DNA from: Burkholderia sp. SRS-W-2-2016
Lineage (GTDB): Bacteria > Pseudomonadota > Gammaproteobacteria > Burkholderiales > Burkholderiaceae
DNA: 64,000 nt
Assembly (NCBI RefSeq): GCF_001931485.1
Contig: NZ_MSDV01000053.1
Location: 30,382 to 94,381 of the forward strand
Direction of reading: 5' to 3'
The notes beneath the pieces were generated by a model, which had not been told where the DNA came from, searched no databases, and saw nothing but the letters and a program-made list of their open reading frames with translations. Below are positions 33,545 through 42,171 of the stretch, one piece after another. The first letter of the stretch is position 1; every line of letters begins with the position of its first letter. A program made the position numbers and the translations under genes.

Positions 33545-36127
33545 TTGATAGCAGTTGGACCGTTGCGTGTTTGCGTTGCCACCGGAACCGTCGAGAAAGA
33601 AGGCCTTGCCTATCCGTTGAGCCGCCGCGCGGTCGCGATCCTCGAAGCACTGATCGCCGCGCGCGGCAAGCTCGTGTCGAAAGCCGCGCTGATGGAGCAT
33701 GCGTGGCCCGACACGATCGTCGAAGAGAACAACCTGCAGGTTCACATCAGTGCGCTCCGACGCGCGCTGGGCCACGCGCGCGATCTGCTTCGCACCGTCG
33801 CCGGCGATGGCTACCTCCTGCTGCCCGAACCCGAACCGGCGCCTGGCCGGCCAGGCACCTGGTCGCAAGGACTGCCGTTCGTCGACACGCTGTTCGGCCG
33901 TGAAGCGGCGGTTGCGGAACTGCTTTCGTTGCTGGGCTCGCACCAGACGGTCACGCTCACCGGAGCCGGCGGAATCGGCAAGACGAGTCTTGCGGTCGAA
34001 CTGTGCCGGGACCCTCGCAATCCATTCACGAGCATCCGCTTCCTGCGGCTCGCGCCGCTCGCCACCGAGCGGGAAGCGCGCGAAGCGGTGTTATCGCTAT
34101 TCGCCGACCTCGCGCACGGCAATACCCCGACGCTCGACGACCTCGCCGAACATCTCGCCCACGCGCAGTGCCTGGTCGTGCTCGATAACTGCGAACACCT
34201 GATCGACACCGCGGCTTCGATCGCCCGGAAACTGACCTCCGGCAATCCGGGCGTGCGGGTGCTGGCGACCAGCCGGGAGTCGCTCGGCATCAGCGGCGAA
34301 CGGCTGCACGCCGTCAAGCCGCTGGCATGCCCGCCGGCCGCCGCGTCGTGCGATCAGATGCTCGCGGCCGATGCGATCCGGCTGTTCCTGCACCGGATGC
34401 GACGACAGTCGGCCGGCTACACGGAGGATCAGCCGACGCTCACGGCGATCAGCGACATCTGCCGCCGCCTCGACGGCCTGCCGCTCGCAATCGAACTGGC
34501 CGCCGCGCGCGCCGCCACGCTCGGGCTCGACACCGTCCGCCGGCATCTGGACGACCGCTTGTCGCTGCTCACCGGCGGCTCGAAAGACGTGCTGCCGCGA
34601 CATCAGACGCTGCGCGCAGTATTCGAATGGAGCTACCGGCTGCTGCCCGAAGTCGAGCAGATCGTGTTCCGGCAGACCGGCATTTTCGTCGACGGCTTCA
34701 CGCTCGATGCCGCGCTCGCCGTCGTCGCGCCTCTGGGTCTCACCTACGCCGATGTCGCGGCCGCGCTCGCGGGCCTCGTCGCCCGATCGCTGGTGATTCG
34801 CGAGCCGTTGCAAACCAGCCGCTTTCGCCAGCTGGAAAGCGCCCGCGCCTATGCGCTCGCGCTGCTGGACGACAACGGCGAGACCGGCGCCGTGCTGCGC
34901 GCTCACGCGGCGTTCTTCCAGGCGTTTTTCGACGCCGGCGTCCTGAACCGCGAAGGACGATCGATCGCCGGCATGATCGGCATTTTCGATCCGGAAAAAG
35001 GCAATCTGCGCGCCGCGTTGACATGGGCTTTCGGGCCCGGCGGCAGTGAAGCGCTAGGACTCGAACTGGCCTGCACGGCGGTGCCGCTTCTGTACGATTT
35101 GTCGTGGCTCGCGGAATGCACGCATTGGGCCAAGGTCGCGTTGGACGCGTTGGCGCGCAAGCCGCGCGTCGAGCGATATTCGCGTCAAAGGCTCAAGCTG
35201 GTTTCCGCCTACGCGGCCGCGCTGGCCTATACCGAAGGCCCGGGCCCGGTCGTCTACGACGCATGGCGCGAAGCGCGAATCATCGCGCGGCATCACAACG
35301 ACAACAGCGGCCAGCTCAGAGCGATCTGGGGCCTCTGGAACACGAAACAGTACGCCGACGAGCCCGTGCGCGCGTTGGACCACGCGCGCCTGTTCGCGCT
35401 CGCCGCCCGCGATCTGGGCGGCCCTTTGCATGCGGCGCTGAGCCGTCGGCTGATCGGCATCGCGCTGCACTACAGCGGTCAGCATCGGCGCGCCGAGGGC
35501 GAGCTGCTGGCGGCGCTGCGCGCACCGGAGCTGGCGTTTCAGCGCTGGACGACGACCGGGGTGCGGATTCATCAAACCGCGGTCACGCAGGCCACGCTCG
35601 CGCGGGTGCGCTGGTTTCTCGGTGAGCGGGCGAGCGCGTTGTCGCTGGCCGGCGAAGCGGCGAGCGCCGCGCAAGACGCCGGTCATGAAACCACCCTTGC
35701 TTACGTGCTGATCGAGGCCACCATTCCGCTGGCGATTCTGAACGCCGAGCCGGCCGCCGCGCTGCGGGCGATCGAACTGCTGCGCAGCGAGTGCCGGCAG
35801 GCGGGGCTCAATATCTGGCTGCAGTGCTGCGACGCGTTCGAATGGATCTGCCGGGCCCAGCAGGGCCCGCTCGACGCGGCCGGTCTGCGCGGTATGGAGC
35901 GCGCGGTGTCGCGGCTTGCCGAAGGCGGCTATCTTGCCGCGCTGCCGCTGGTGCTCGGCGAACAGGCAAAGGCGCTCGGCGCGAGCGGACAGCCGCGCGA
36001 AGCGATGGCCGTGATACAGCGGGCGCTCGACCAGTGCAGCGCGCGGCGTAGCTGGTGGTACTTCCCGGTGCTCGACCGGATCGCGCAAGCGCTTACCGCA
36101 TCCGCCGGCCGAAGTTCGGCGTCCTGA
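33545..36127 (+). CDS. Winged-helix/STAND ATPase transcriptional regulator with TPR-like C-terminus
   Basis: An 860-residue regulator using a TTG start with GGAG 8 nt upstream. The N-terminal winged helix contains HAWPDTIVEENNLQVHISALRRAL, nearly the same recognition region as the upstream gene. The ATPase domain has Walker A GAGGIGKT (about 139-146), Walker B VVLDNCEH (about 208) and DGLPLAIELAAARA. From about residue 470 helical repeats of the TPR type run to the C-terminus and probably bind the effector or a partner. The frame and order match AfsR/MalT-like signal-integrating ATPases of COG3903. It is the second of a tandem pair, likely arisen by duplication. Confidence 0.85.
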   Translation: MIAVGPLRVCVATGTVEKEGLAYPLSRRAVAILEALIAARGKLVSKAALMEHAWPDTIVEENNLQVHISALRRALGHARDLLRTVAGDGYLLLPEPEPAPGRPGTWSQGLPFVDTLFGREAAVAELLSLLGSHQTVTLTGAGGIGKTSLAVELCRDPRNPFTSIRFLRLAPLATEREAREAVLSLFADLAHGNTPTLDDLAEHLAHAQCLVVLDNCEHLIDTAASIARKLTSGNPGVRVLATSRESLGISGERLHAVKPLACPPAAASCDQMLAADAIRLFLHRMRRQSAGYTEDQPTLTAISDICRRLDGLPLAIELAAARAATLGLDTVRRHLDDRLSLLTGGSKDVLPRHQTLRAVFEWSYRLLPEVEQIVFRQTGIFVDGFTLDAALAVVAPLGLTYADVAAALAGLVARSLVIREPLQTSRFRQLESARAYALALLDDNGETGAVLRAHAAFFQAFFDAGVLNREGRSIAGMIGIFDPEKGNLRAALTWAFGPGGSEALGLELACTAVPLLYDLSWLAECTHWAKVALDALARKPRVERYSRQRLKLVSAYAAALAYTEGPGPVVYDAWREARIIARHHNDNSGQLRAIWGLWNTKQYADEPVRALDHARLFALAARDLGGPLHAALSRRLIGIALHYSGQHRRAEGELLAALRAPELAFQRWTTTGVRIHQTAVTQATLARVRWFLGERASALSLAGEAASAAQDAGHETTLAYVLIEATIPLAILNAEPAAALRAIELLRSECRQAGLNIWLQCCDAFEWICRAQQGPLDAAGLRGMERAVSRLAEGGYLAALPLVLGEQAKALGASGQPREAMAVIQRALDQCSARRSWWYFPVLDRIAQALTASAGRSSAS

Positions 36128-36136
36128 TCGCGTCGC

Positions 36137-36172
36137 GTGACGGGCGTGACGGGCGTGACGGGCGTGACGGGC
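36137..36172. repeat. 9-bp tandem repeat GTGACGGGC, four exact copies
   Basis: Four uninterrupted copies lie in the short space between the stop codon of the regulator at 36127 and the end of the convergent GGDEF-EAL gene. No spacers, so not CRISPR; probably a slippage repeat. Confidence 0.85.
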
Positions 36173-36208
36173 GTGCATGCGCGGCGCGTCCGTCGCGACG
36201 CGCGCCCC

Positions 36209-38605
36209 TCACTCCTCCTCACACGCCGCCAGCCCCGCTTCGAACCTCAACCGCCCGCCGCCCAGATACGCGCTCGCGGCGGCCGCGTCGGCCGGCCGCG
36301 CGAACCAGAAACCCTGCACTTCATCGCAGCCGTTCTCGACCAGGAAGTCCAGTTGCTCGCGCGTTTCGACGCCTTCGGCGACCACCCGCATCCCGAGCGT
36401 CTGCCCGAGCGCCAGCACCGCTTTGACGATCGCCTCGTCCGCGCGCGAGCGGCCGATCCCCCGCACGAACGACATATCCAGTTTCAGCCGGTCGGCCATG
36501 AAGCTGCGGATATACGCGAGACTCGAATAGCCGGAGCCGAAGTCATCGATTGCGATCGAGATGCCCTGCTCGCGCAACGCGCGCAGCGTGCCGAGCGAGC
36601 GCGGCGCCATCAGCACGCCTTCGGTCACCTCCAGTTCGAGATTGCGCGCGCCGACGCCGGTGCGCTGCAACGTGCTCGCGACCAGCGCGGGCAGATCGGA
36701 GCGCTCGAACTGCACCGGCGACACGTTCACCGACACCACCAGTTCCGGATACTGCCGCGCCCAGATCGCGATCTGCCGGCACGCGCGCTCCAGCACCCAT
36801 TCGCCGATCTGCACGATCAGCCCGGTTTCCTCGGCGAGCGGAATGAACAGCGCGGGACTCACGTCGCCCTGCTCGGGATCGCGCCACCGCAGCAGCGCCT
36901 CGAAGCCGAGCGTCGCGCCCGTGACCGGATCGACGCGCGGCTGATACACGACCGAAAACTGCTCGCCGGCCACCGCGCGCCGCAGCGCATGCGCGAGCAG
37001 CGCGCGGCGGCTGGTCTGGATCGCGATCTCCTGGTTGAACACCTGAATGCTGTTCGCGCCCATCGACTTGGCGCGGTACATCGCCGCGTCCGCGTATTTC
37101 AGCAACGTGTCCGGGTCGCTCGAATGATCGGGATAGACCGCGATGCCGACACTCGCGTGCGGCACGATCAGTTTGTCGCCGACCGAAAAGCCGCGATTGA
37201 GCGCGTCTTTCATCCGCGTCGCGGCCGCCACGAAACTGTCGATATCGCCGCGCCCGCGCAGCACCGCGACGAACTCGTCGCCCGCGTAACGGACCACCAG
37301 CTCGCCGCGCGCGACAGAGCCGGACAGCCGTCGCGCGACTTCGCACAACACCTCGTCGCCGGCCGTGTGGCCGAGCGAATCGTTGATCTCCTTGAAGCGA
37401 TCGATATCGACGAACACCAGCGCGAGGCGGGACCCGTGATGCGCGGCGCTCGCGACGATATCGGCGAGGCGCGACTTCAGTCCGAGCCGGTTCGGCAGAT
37501 GCGTGAGCGCATCTTCGTACGCCTGGGTCCGCAACTTTTCCTTCACCGCTTCGTGCTCGCTGACATCGTGGGCGGTAATGAAGCACGCGTCGCGGCCGGC
37601 GAAATCGAGCAGATGATAGGTGACGTCCACGTAAAAAACCGTGCCGTCCGCGTGTTTGTGACGGCGCACGCCGCCCAGCCCGCCGGTCTGCCCCGACGCG
37701 AGATAGCCTTGCAGATCGCGCCTGAAGGCGTCGACGTCCGCGCTCGGACGGATCTGCTCGATCGAGGTCGCGCGCAGTTCCTGCAACGTCGCGCCGTATT
37801 GAATCTGCGCGGCGGCATTGGCGGTCAGGATCTCGAACGACTTGACGTCGAAGATCAGCATCGCGACCGGGTGCCGCTCGAAGTACTCCTTGAAGCGCCG
37901 CTGCGCCTCGGTGGCGACGATCGTCGACGCGACTTTCGCGAGCTGCGCGCGTTGCCGCGTCAACAGCGCGAACAGCAACAGCAGCACACCCGCCGCCGAC
38001 GCGACCGACAGCGAAATCTTCTGCCTGACCAGCTGGTCCTGCGCGGCGAACTGCATGTCGGCGATCCGTTGACGCTCGTCCGCCGCCAGTTGCGCGAGCT
38101 GCACCATGATCGCGCCGAGAGTCTTGTTGGCCTGTTCGAGCAGGGCCGGCTGGATCAGCGCGGAGCCGGCGTTGGCCAGCGACACGTTCCTTGCCGCGGA
38201 ATCGAGCTGCACCGGCCATACGGTGCTCAGGCGGCGCAGTTTCCGGAGTTTGTCCGCCGCGCCCCCTACTTCGGCGAGGCCGCTCTGCAGCCGGTCGTAG
38301 GTCTGCGCGACCGCCGCCGCGCGGCTGACCGGCCAGCCGCGCGAGCTGTAGCCGGCCACGCCGACGCCTTGCAGAAAGTCGCTGTTGGCCGCCACGTGCA
38401 GATCGAGCAGCGCTTCGAGATCCGACGTCGTCGCGAGCGCGTTGCGCAGCCGCAGGTCTTCGGCGTTATGCGACAGCGTCGCGTTGATCGACGCGCCAAT
38501 GGCAATGCAGATCACCACCGCGGCGAGCATGGCGATCACGGCAGTCCCGCTCAGGTGGCGTGCTGGCTCTGATCCAGCGTGACTGTTTCTACCAGCTTGA
38601 TTCAT
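36209..38605 (-). CDS. Membrane GGDEF-EAL protein with PAS domain (cyclic di-GMP turnover)
   Basis: A 798-residue protein. Two membrane helices (about 20-41 and 195-215) bracket a periplasmic sensor helical domain, followed by a PAS domain (about 235-355). In the GGDEF domain the signature is A-G-D-E-F (about 440-444), with RFKEINDSLGHTAGDEVL intact. The EAL domain has EALLRW (about 568), NVSPVQF, ELEVTEG, IDDFGSGYSSL, RLKLDMSFV and VAEGVET, so all phosphodiesterase metal and catalytic residues appear present. It is probably a c-di-GMP phosphodiesterase, possibly with cyclase or GTP-regulated activity, since AGDEF variants can be active. It stands alone; no target gene is adjacent. Confidence 0.92.
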   Translation of the reverse strand: MNQAGRNSHAGSEPARHLSGTAVIAMLAAVVICIAIGASINATLSHNAEDLRLRNALATTSDLEALLDLHVAANSDFLQGVGVAGYSSRGWPVSRAAAVAQTYDRLQSGLAEVGGAADKLRKLRRLSTVWPVQLDSAARNVSLANAGSALIQPALLEQANKTLGAIMVQLAQLAADERQRIADMQFAAQDQLVRQKISLSVASAAGVLLLLFALLTRQRAQLAKVASTIVATEAQRRFKEYFERHPVAMLIFDVKSFEILTANAAAQIQYGATLQELRATSIEQIRPSADVDAFRRDLQGYLASGQTGGLGGVRRHKHADGTVFYVDVTYHLLDFAGRDACFITAHDVSEHEAVKEKLRTQAYEDALTHLPNRLGLKSRLADIVASAAHHGSRLALVFVDIDRFKEINDSLGHTAGDEVLCEVARRLSGSVARGELVVRYAGDEFVAVLRGRGDIDSFVAAATRMKDALNRGFSVGDKLIVPHASVGIAVYPDHSSDPDTLLKYADAAMYRAKSMGANSIQVFNQEIAIQTSRRALLAHALRRAVAGEQFSVVYQPRVDPVTGATLGFEALLRWRDPEQGDVSPALFIPLAEETGLIVQIGEWVLERACRQIAIWARQYPELVVSVNVSPVQFERSDLPALVASTLQRTGVGARNLELEVTEGVLMAPRSLGTLRALREQGISIAIDDFGSGYSSLAYIRSFMADRLKLDMSFVRGIGRSRADEAIVKAVLALGQTLGMRVVAEGVETREQLDFLVENGCDEVQGFWFARPADAAAASAYLGGGRLRFEAGLAACEEE

Positions 38606-38848
38606 TCTCGGGGACGACTTTTCTGTGCATCACGTCGACGCTAGCGGCCTTCACGCGTGACTGGGTAGTACGTGCAAGCCGGCGTAGCCGCCGTGTCAAA
38701 ACAGGGTGCAGGAAAAGGCCCGGATGCGGACGTCAGCGTCCTTGTGGAAACAAATCAGGAGCGGTCTGCGATCGAGCTTTACATCGGATTAACGGGTGCG
38801 TGGCTGCATCTTTGATGCGTATAAACACCTAGCGGCGCGCGTTGCGGC
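38606..38848. other. Intergenic region without a recognisable gene
   Basis: The 243 bp between the GGDEF-EAL start and the YeeE/YedE gene end contain short GC-rich dyads (for example GGACG-TCAG-CGTCC) but no gene, clear promoter or terminator that I can support. Confidence 0.4.
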
Positions 38849-39292
38849 TTACGCGCGGCGCGTGCCCGCCCGCGCCCGTTCGATCACTTCGACCACCAGC
38901 ATCCCCGCCGCCATCGCCGCGACGAAGCCGACGCCCTTCGGATAGCCGGCGCCGAGCGCGACCAGCGCGGGACCCGGACAAAAGCCCGCCAACCCCCAAC
39001 CGACCCCGAACAGCGCGCTGCCGGCCAGCAGCCGACCAGTGATGGCCGTACTCGCCGGAATTTGCAGCGGCAGACCGAGATAGGAACGCTTGCGCTGCCT
39101 CGCCACAAAAAACGCCACCGAGCCGACCGCGATCGCGCCGACCATCACGAACGCGAGCGACGGATCCCAGTTGCCCGCGAGATCGAGAAAGCCCAGCACC
39201 TTGGCCGGATTCGCCATGCCGGAAACGATCAGCCCGATACCGAACACCAGGCCCGCAACAAGCGCGACGACAGGAACGAGAAAAGCCGCCAT
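38849..39292 (-). CDS. YeeE/YedE family sulfur transporter half (DUF6691-type)
   Basis: A 147-residue inner-membrane protein with about four helices. GIGLIVSGMANPAKVLGFLD and GLAGFCPGPALVALGAG, with the conserved cysteine, mark the second half of YeeE/YedE (TsuA-like) transporters. These move thiosulfate or related sulfur species, using the conserved cysteines. The gene starts 1 bp after the stop of the partner half, so a heteromeric two-subunit transporter (PmpA/PmpB type) is likely. No sulfur dioxygenase or ArsR regulator is adjacent. Confidence 0.87.
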   Translation of the reverse strand: MAAFLVPVVALVAGLVFGIGLIVSGMANPAKVLGFLDLAGNWDPSLAFVMVGAIAVGSVAFFVARQRKRSYLGLPLQIPASTAITGRLLAGSALFGVGWGLAGFCPGPALVALGAGYPKGVGFVAAMAAGMLVVEVIERARAGTRRA

Positions 39293-39293
39293 C

Positions 39294-39728
39294 TCAGCCT
39301 CCGAACAGATGCCGTTGCACGAACACGGTCACGAAGCCGACCGCCATGAAGGTCGCGGTGGCGGCCAGCGAGCGGATCGAGCCGCGCGACAGACCGCACA
39401 CGCCGTGGCCGCTGGTACAGCCGCTCGCATAACGGGTGCCGATGCCGACCAGAAAGCCGGCCGCGAGCACCGTGCCCCACGTCGAATCGATCTGCGCGGC
39501 GACCGGCATGCCGAACCATGCGGCCAGCACCGGCGCCGCGAGCAGACCGATCAGGAACGCGAGCCGCCAGTCGACATCACGGCGCGGCCAGCTCAACAGC
39601 CCGCCGACAATGCCGCTAATCCCGGCGATGCGCCCGGCGAACAGGAGCAGCACGGCCGCCGCGAGCCCGATCAGCAAGCCGCCGGTCAGCGACAGGCCGG
39701 GCGTGAAGTGAGTCAGGTCGATCGTCAT
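39294..39728 (-). CDS. YeeE/YedE family sulfur transporter half
   Basis: A 144-residue membrane protein from the second of two adjacent ATGs (GAGGAG 6 nt upstream of 39728). It carries the family signature YASGCTSGHGVCGLSRGSIRSLAATATFM, with the cysteine pair that contacts the sulfur substrate. In E. coli YeeE the two halves are one polypeptide; here they are separate genes translated together. An Lrp-type regulator lies 49 bp upstream on the same strand and might control them. Confidence 0.87.
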   Translation of the reverse strand: MTIDLTHFTPGLSLTGGLLIGLAAAVLLLFAGRIAGISGIVGGLLSWPRRDVDWRLAFLIGLLAAPVLAAWFGMPVAAQIDSTWGTVLAAGFLVGIGTRYASGCTSGHGVCGLSRGSIRSLAATATFMAVGFVTVFVQRHLFGG

Positions 39729-39777
39729 CATGGACTCCTCGATGCGTTGGATGGAACGGCTTCGTCGCGGGGCGCGC

Positions 39778-40260
39778 TTACGTCAGGCCGACGAGCGCCT
39801 GCTTGCGCGACTTGATTTCCTTCAGCACGAACGCGGAATAGACCTCCTTCACGTTCGGCAACGCGCCGATCTGATGGCGCGCGAATTCGCCGAACTCGTC
39901 GAGCGTGCGCGCGACCACGGTGAGCTGATGGTCATAGCGGCCCGAAATGCAGCTGCACGCGATGATCTGCGCACTCGTGATCACCGCGTCTTCGAATGCC
40001 TTCACATGCTTCTGATCTTTCTTGTCGAGCGACACGTACACGTATGCCGTCACGTGAAAGCCCAGCTTTTTCATATCGACGTCGGCGTGATAGCCGCTGA
40101 TGATCCCTTCCTGCTCCAGACGCTTGACGCGCCGCCAGCACGGCGACGTCGTCAGGTCGACGCGCTCGGCCAGCTCGGCGCTGGAGAGCCGCGCGTCCAG
40201 TTGCAGCGCTTTCAGAATCTGCAGATCGATTCGATCCACGTCGTGTTCCGCATTGTTCAT
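39778..40260 (-). CDS. Lrp/AsnC-family transcriptional regulator
   Basis: A 160-residue regulator. The N-terminal helix-turn-helix is DLQILKALQLDARLSSAELAERVDLTTSPCWRRVKRLEQEGII, followed by the RAM/AsnC ligand-binding domain with TAYVYVSL, SGRYDHQLTVVARTLDEF and VKEVYSAFVLKEIK. Members form octamers and respond to amino acids. It is divergent from the SDR gene at 40492 (231 bp) and precedes the YeeE/YedE pair on its own strand, so both are candidate targets. Confidence 0.92.
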   Translation of the reverse strand: MNNAEHDVDRIDLQILKALQLDARLSSAELAERVDLTTSPCWRRVKRLEQEGIISGYHADVDMKKLGFHVTAYVYVSLDKKDQKHVKAFEDAVITSAQIIACSCISGRYDHQLTVVARTLDEFGEFARHQIGALPNVKEVYSAFVLKEIKSRKQALVGLT

Positions 40261-40491
40261 TTCAAATTCTGCCCGGTCGCGAAACGTTCATTTTAATCAA
40301 AACGCCCGGAACGGCAATTTCAGCCAAACAATTTCTATCCATGACGCGTATAGTCTGCTTACAAAAATACCCCCGGGCGCGCTAAAACCACGCCCGCCGC
40401 GCCGCTTATACGAGCAGCGGCGTCGATCCGCGCAGTGCATGTCCCGCACGTCGATCGGGTCGATCAGCGGGTTTATCCAGGAGAGCATTGC

Positions 40492-41268
40492 ATGGATCTC
40501 GGCTTGAAAAATCAGCACGCTCTCGTCTGCGGAGCGAGTAAAGGACTCGGTTATGCATGCGCCGAAGCGCTCGCGCGCGAAGGTGCGCGGGTCACGCTGA
40601 TTGCCCGCAACGAGACGGAACTGAGCGCCGCCGGCCAGCGGCTGCGCGAATCGAGCGGCGCACAGGTGGATGTGATCGCCGCGGATGTGTCGACCGAAGC
40701 GGGCCGCGCGCTGATCGTCGAGCGAACCCAAAACGTCGATATCCTGATCAATAACGCGGGCGGCCCGCCGCCCGGTCAGTATGCGGACTGGTCGCACGCG
40801 GACTGGCTCGCGGCGCTCGAAGCGAACATGCTGAGCGGCATCTTTCTGATCAAGGCATTTTTGCCGGCGATGCTCGAACGGCGTCACGGCCGCATCGTCA
40901 ACATCACGTCGGTGACGGTCAAGCAGCCGCAGGCGCTGCTCGGTCTGTCGACCGCGGCGCGCCTGGGCCTGACCGGCTATGTGGCGACCGTCGCGCGCGA
41001 AGTCGCCGCGCATGGCGTCACCATCAACAATCTGCTGCCCGGCTATTTCCTGACCGACCGCCTGCGCTCGATGTTCGACAAATGGGACAGTCAGGCCGGC
41101 GAAAGCGCGCCGGTGTCCGAGCAGAAGCGCCTGACGATTCCGGCGCAGCGTTTCGGCAGCCCGGCCGAATTCGGCGACGTGTGCGCATTTCTTTGCAGCC
41201 GGAGCGCGGGCTATATGACCGCGCAGAACATCCTGCTCGACGGCGGTCTGTATCCCGGCACGTTCTAA
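40492..41268 (+). CDS. Atypical SDR-family protein lacking the catalytic Tyr-Lys pair
   Basis: A 258-residue SDR-fold protein with AGGAG about 8 nt upstream. The cofactor loop GASKGLG (about 14-20), NNAGG and the C-terminal NILLDGGLYPGTF are standard, and a Ser is kept in NITSVTVK. Where classical SDRs have YxxxK the sequence reads GLSTAARLGL, so Tyr and Lys are missing. A known SDR subgroup (BKR-like) shares this loss and its reaction is unclear. It is the first gene of a short co-directional set with a hydratase and a binding protein, suggesting a role in catabolism of an aromatic or keto-acid compound (inference). Confidence 0.85.
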   Translation: MDLGLKNQHALVCGASKGLGYACAEALAREGARVTLIARNETELSAAGQRLRESSGAQVDVIAADVSTEAGRALIVERTQNVDILINNAGGPPPGQYADWSHADWLAALEANMLSGIFLIKAFLPAMLERRHGRIVNITSVTVKQPQALLGLSTAARLGLTGYVATVAREVAAHGVTINNLLPGYFLTDRLRSMFDKWDSQAGESAPVSEQKRLTIPAQRFGSPAEFGDVCAFLCSRSAGYMTAQNILLDGGLYPGTF

Positions 41269-41316
41269 CGCCGGTCCCGCATCGCCTCCAACCTGATCGA
41301 TCGTTTCGACCTCCCT

Positions 41317-42096
41317 ATGACCTCGACGAACCGGCAACTCGCTCAAGCGCTCTACGAGCAACACATTGCGCGTACTACTTTCAGCACGCTTCGGCCGGCA
41401 GGCCGGGTGCTCGACACCGCCACCGCGTACGACGTGCAGGACGAACTGGTGGCGCTGCTGCGCGATGCGCGCAAGGCGGATGTCGCCGGCTACAAGATCG
41501 GGCTCACGTCGAGCGCGATGCAGACGATGTGCGGGATCGACAAACCGGTGTTCGGCCGCATCCTGAGCGACCGCGTGCATCAAAGCGGCGTGCAGGTCGA
41601 TCTGAAGCAATACGGGCACCTCGGTCTGGAATTCGAAATCGCGGTCAAGCTCGGCAGCGATCTCGTGCCCAGCGGCAAGCCGTTGTCGAGCGCGGAGATC
41701 GCCGCGTGCACGGCGGCGATCTGCCCGGCGCTCGAACTGGTCGACGACCGCCATGCGGACTACGGTGCGCTCGATGCGTGCTCGCTGATCGCCGACAACT
41801 CGTGGAATGCCGGCGTCGTGCTCGGCGACTGGCAAGCGCTGCCCGGCGACATGGCCGTGCGACAGGCGCGGGTGTTTTCGCAAGACCCGGCGGTCGAAAC
41901 CGGCGCGGTCGATTATCGGCATGTGCTCGCGTCGGTCGGCTGGTTGGCGCAGGAACTGGCGTCTCGCGGCCTGCATCTGCGCGCGGGCGAGATCGTGATG
42001 ACCGGCAGCGTGGTGCGCACCCGCTTTCCGGTCGCAGGCGAAATCTGGAATTACGAAGTGGACGGTCTGGGAACGATCGGTGTTAGCTGCGCGTAA
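41317..42096 (+). CDS. 2-keto-4-pentenoate hydratase / 2-oxohepta-3-enedioate hydratase family protein
   Basis: A 259-residue member of the MhpD/HpcG branch of the fumarylacetoacetase superfamily. It has VAGYKIGLTS near the active site, the metal-binding LGLEFEIAVKL (E-x-E) and VMTGSVVRTRFPV, a variant of the C-terminal TGS block. Enzymes of this group hydrate 2-hydroxydienoates formed after meta-cleavage of catechols. It starts 48 bp after the SDR and is followed by a periplasmic binding protein. No ring-cleavage dioxygenase is visible, so the upstream steps lie elsewhere or the substrate is not aromatic. Confidence 0.88.
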   Translation: MTSTNRQLAQALYEQHIARTTFSTLRPAGRVLDTATAYDVQDELVALLRDARKADVAGYKIGLTSSAMQTMCGIDKPVFGRILSDRVHQSGVQVDLKQYGHLGLEFEIAVKLGSDLVPSGKPLSSAEIAACTAAICPALELVDDRHADYGALDACSLIADNSWNAGVVLGDWQALPGDMAVRQARVFSQDPAVETGAVDYRHVLASVGWLAQELASRGLHLRAGEIVMTGSVVRTRFPVAGEIWNYEVDGLGTIGVSCA

Positions 42097-42171
42097 CCCC
42101 GCGCGCGCCGCATCGTCGCGATACCGGCTAACGGCCGCTTTCAATTTATCGAGCTTCAAGGAGGAGACGCA

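Noticed and set aside
36137..36172. Tandem 9-bp repeats as a CRISPR array
   Set aside because: There are no spacers and the units are far too short.
36137..38572. 811-residue open frame on the plus strand opposite the GGDEF-EAL gene
   Set aside because: It is a high-GC antisense shadow; composition is Arg/His/Gln-rich with no domain, while the opposite strand encodes a complete GGDEF-EAL protein.
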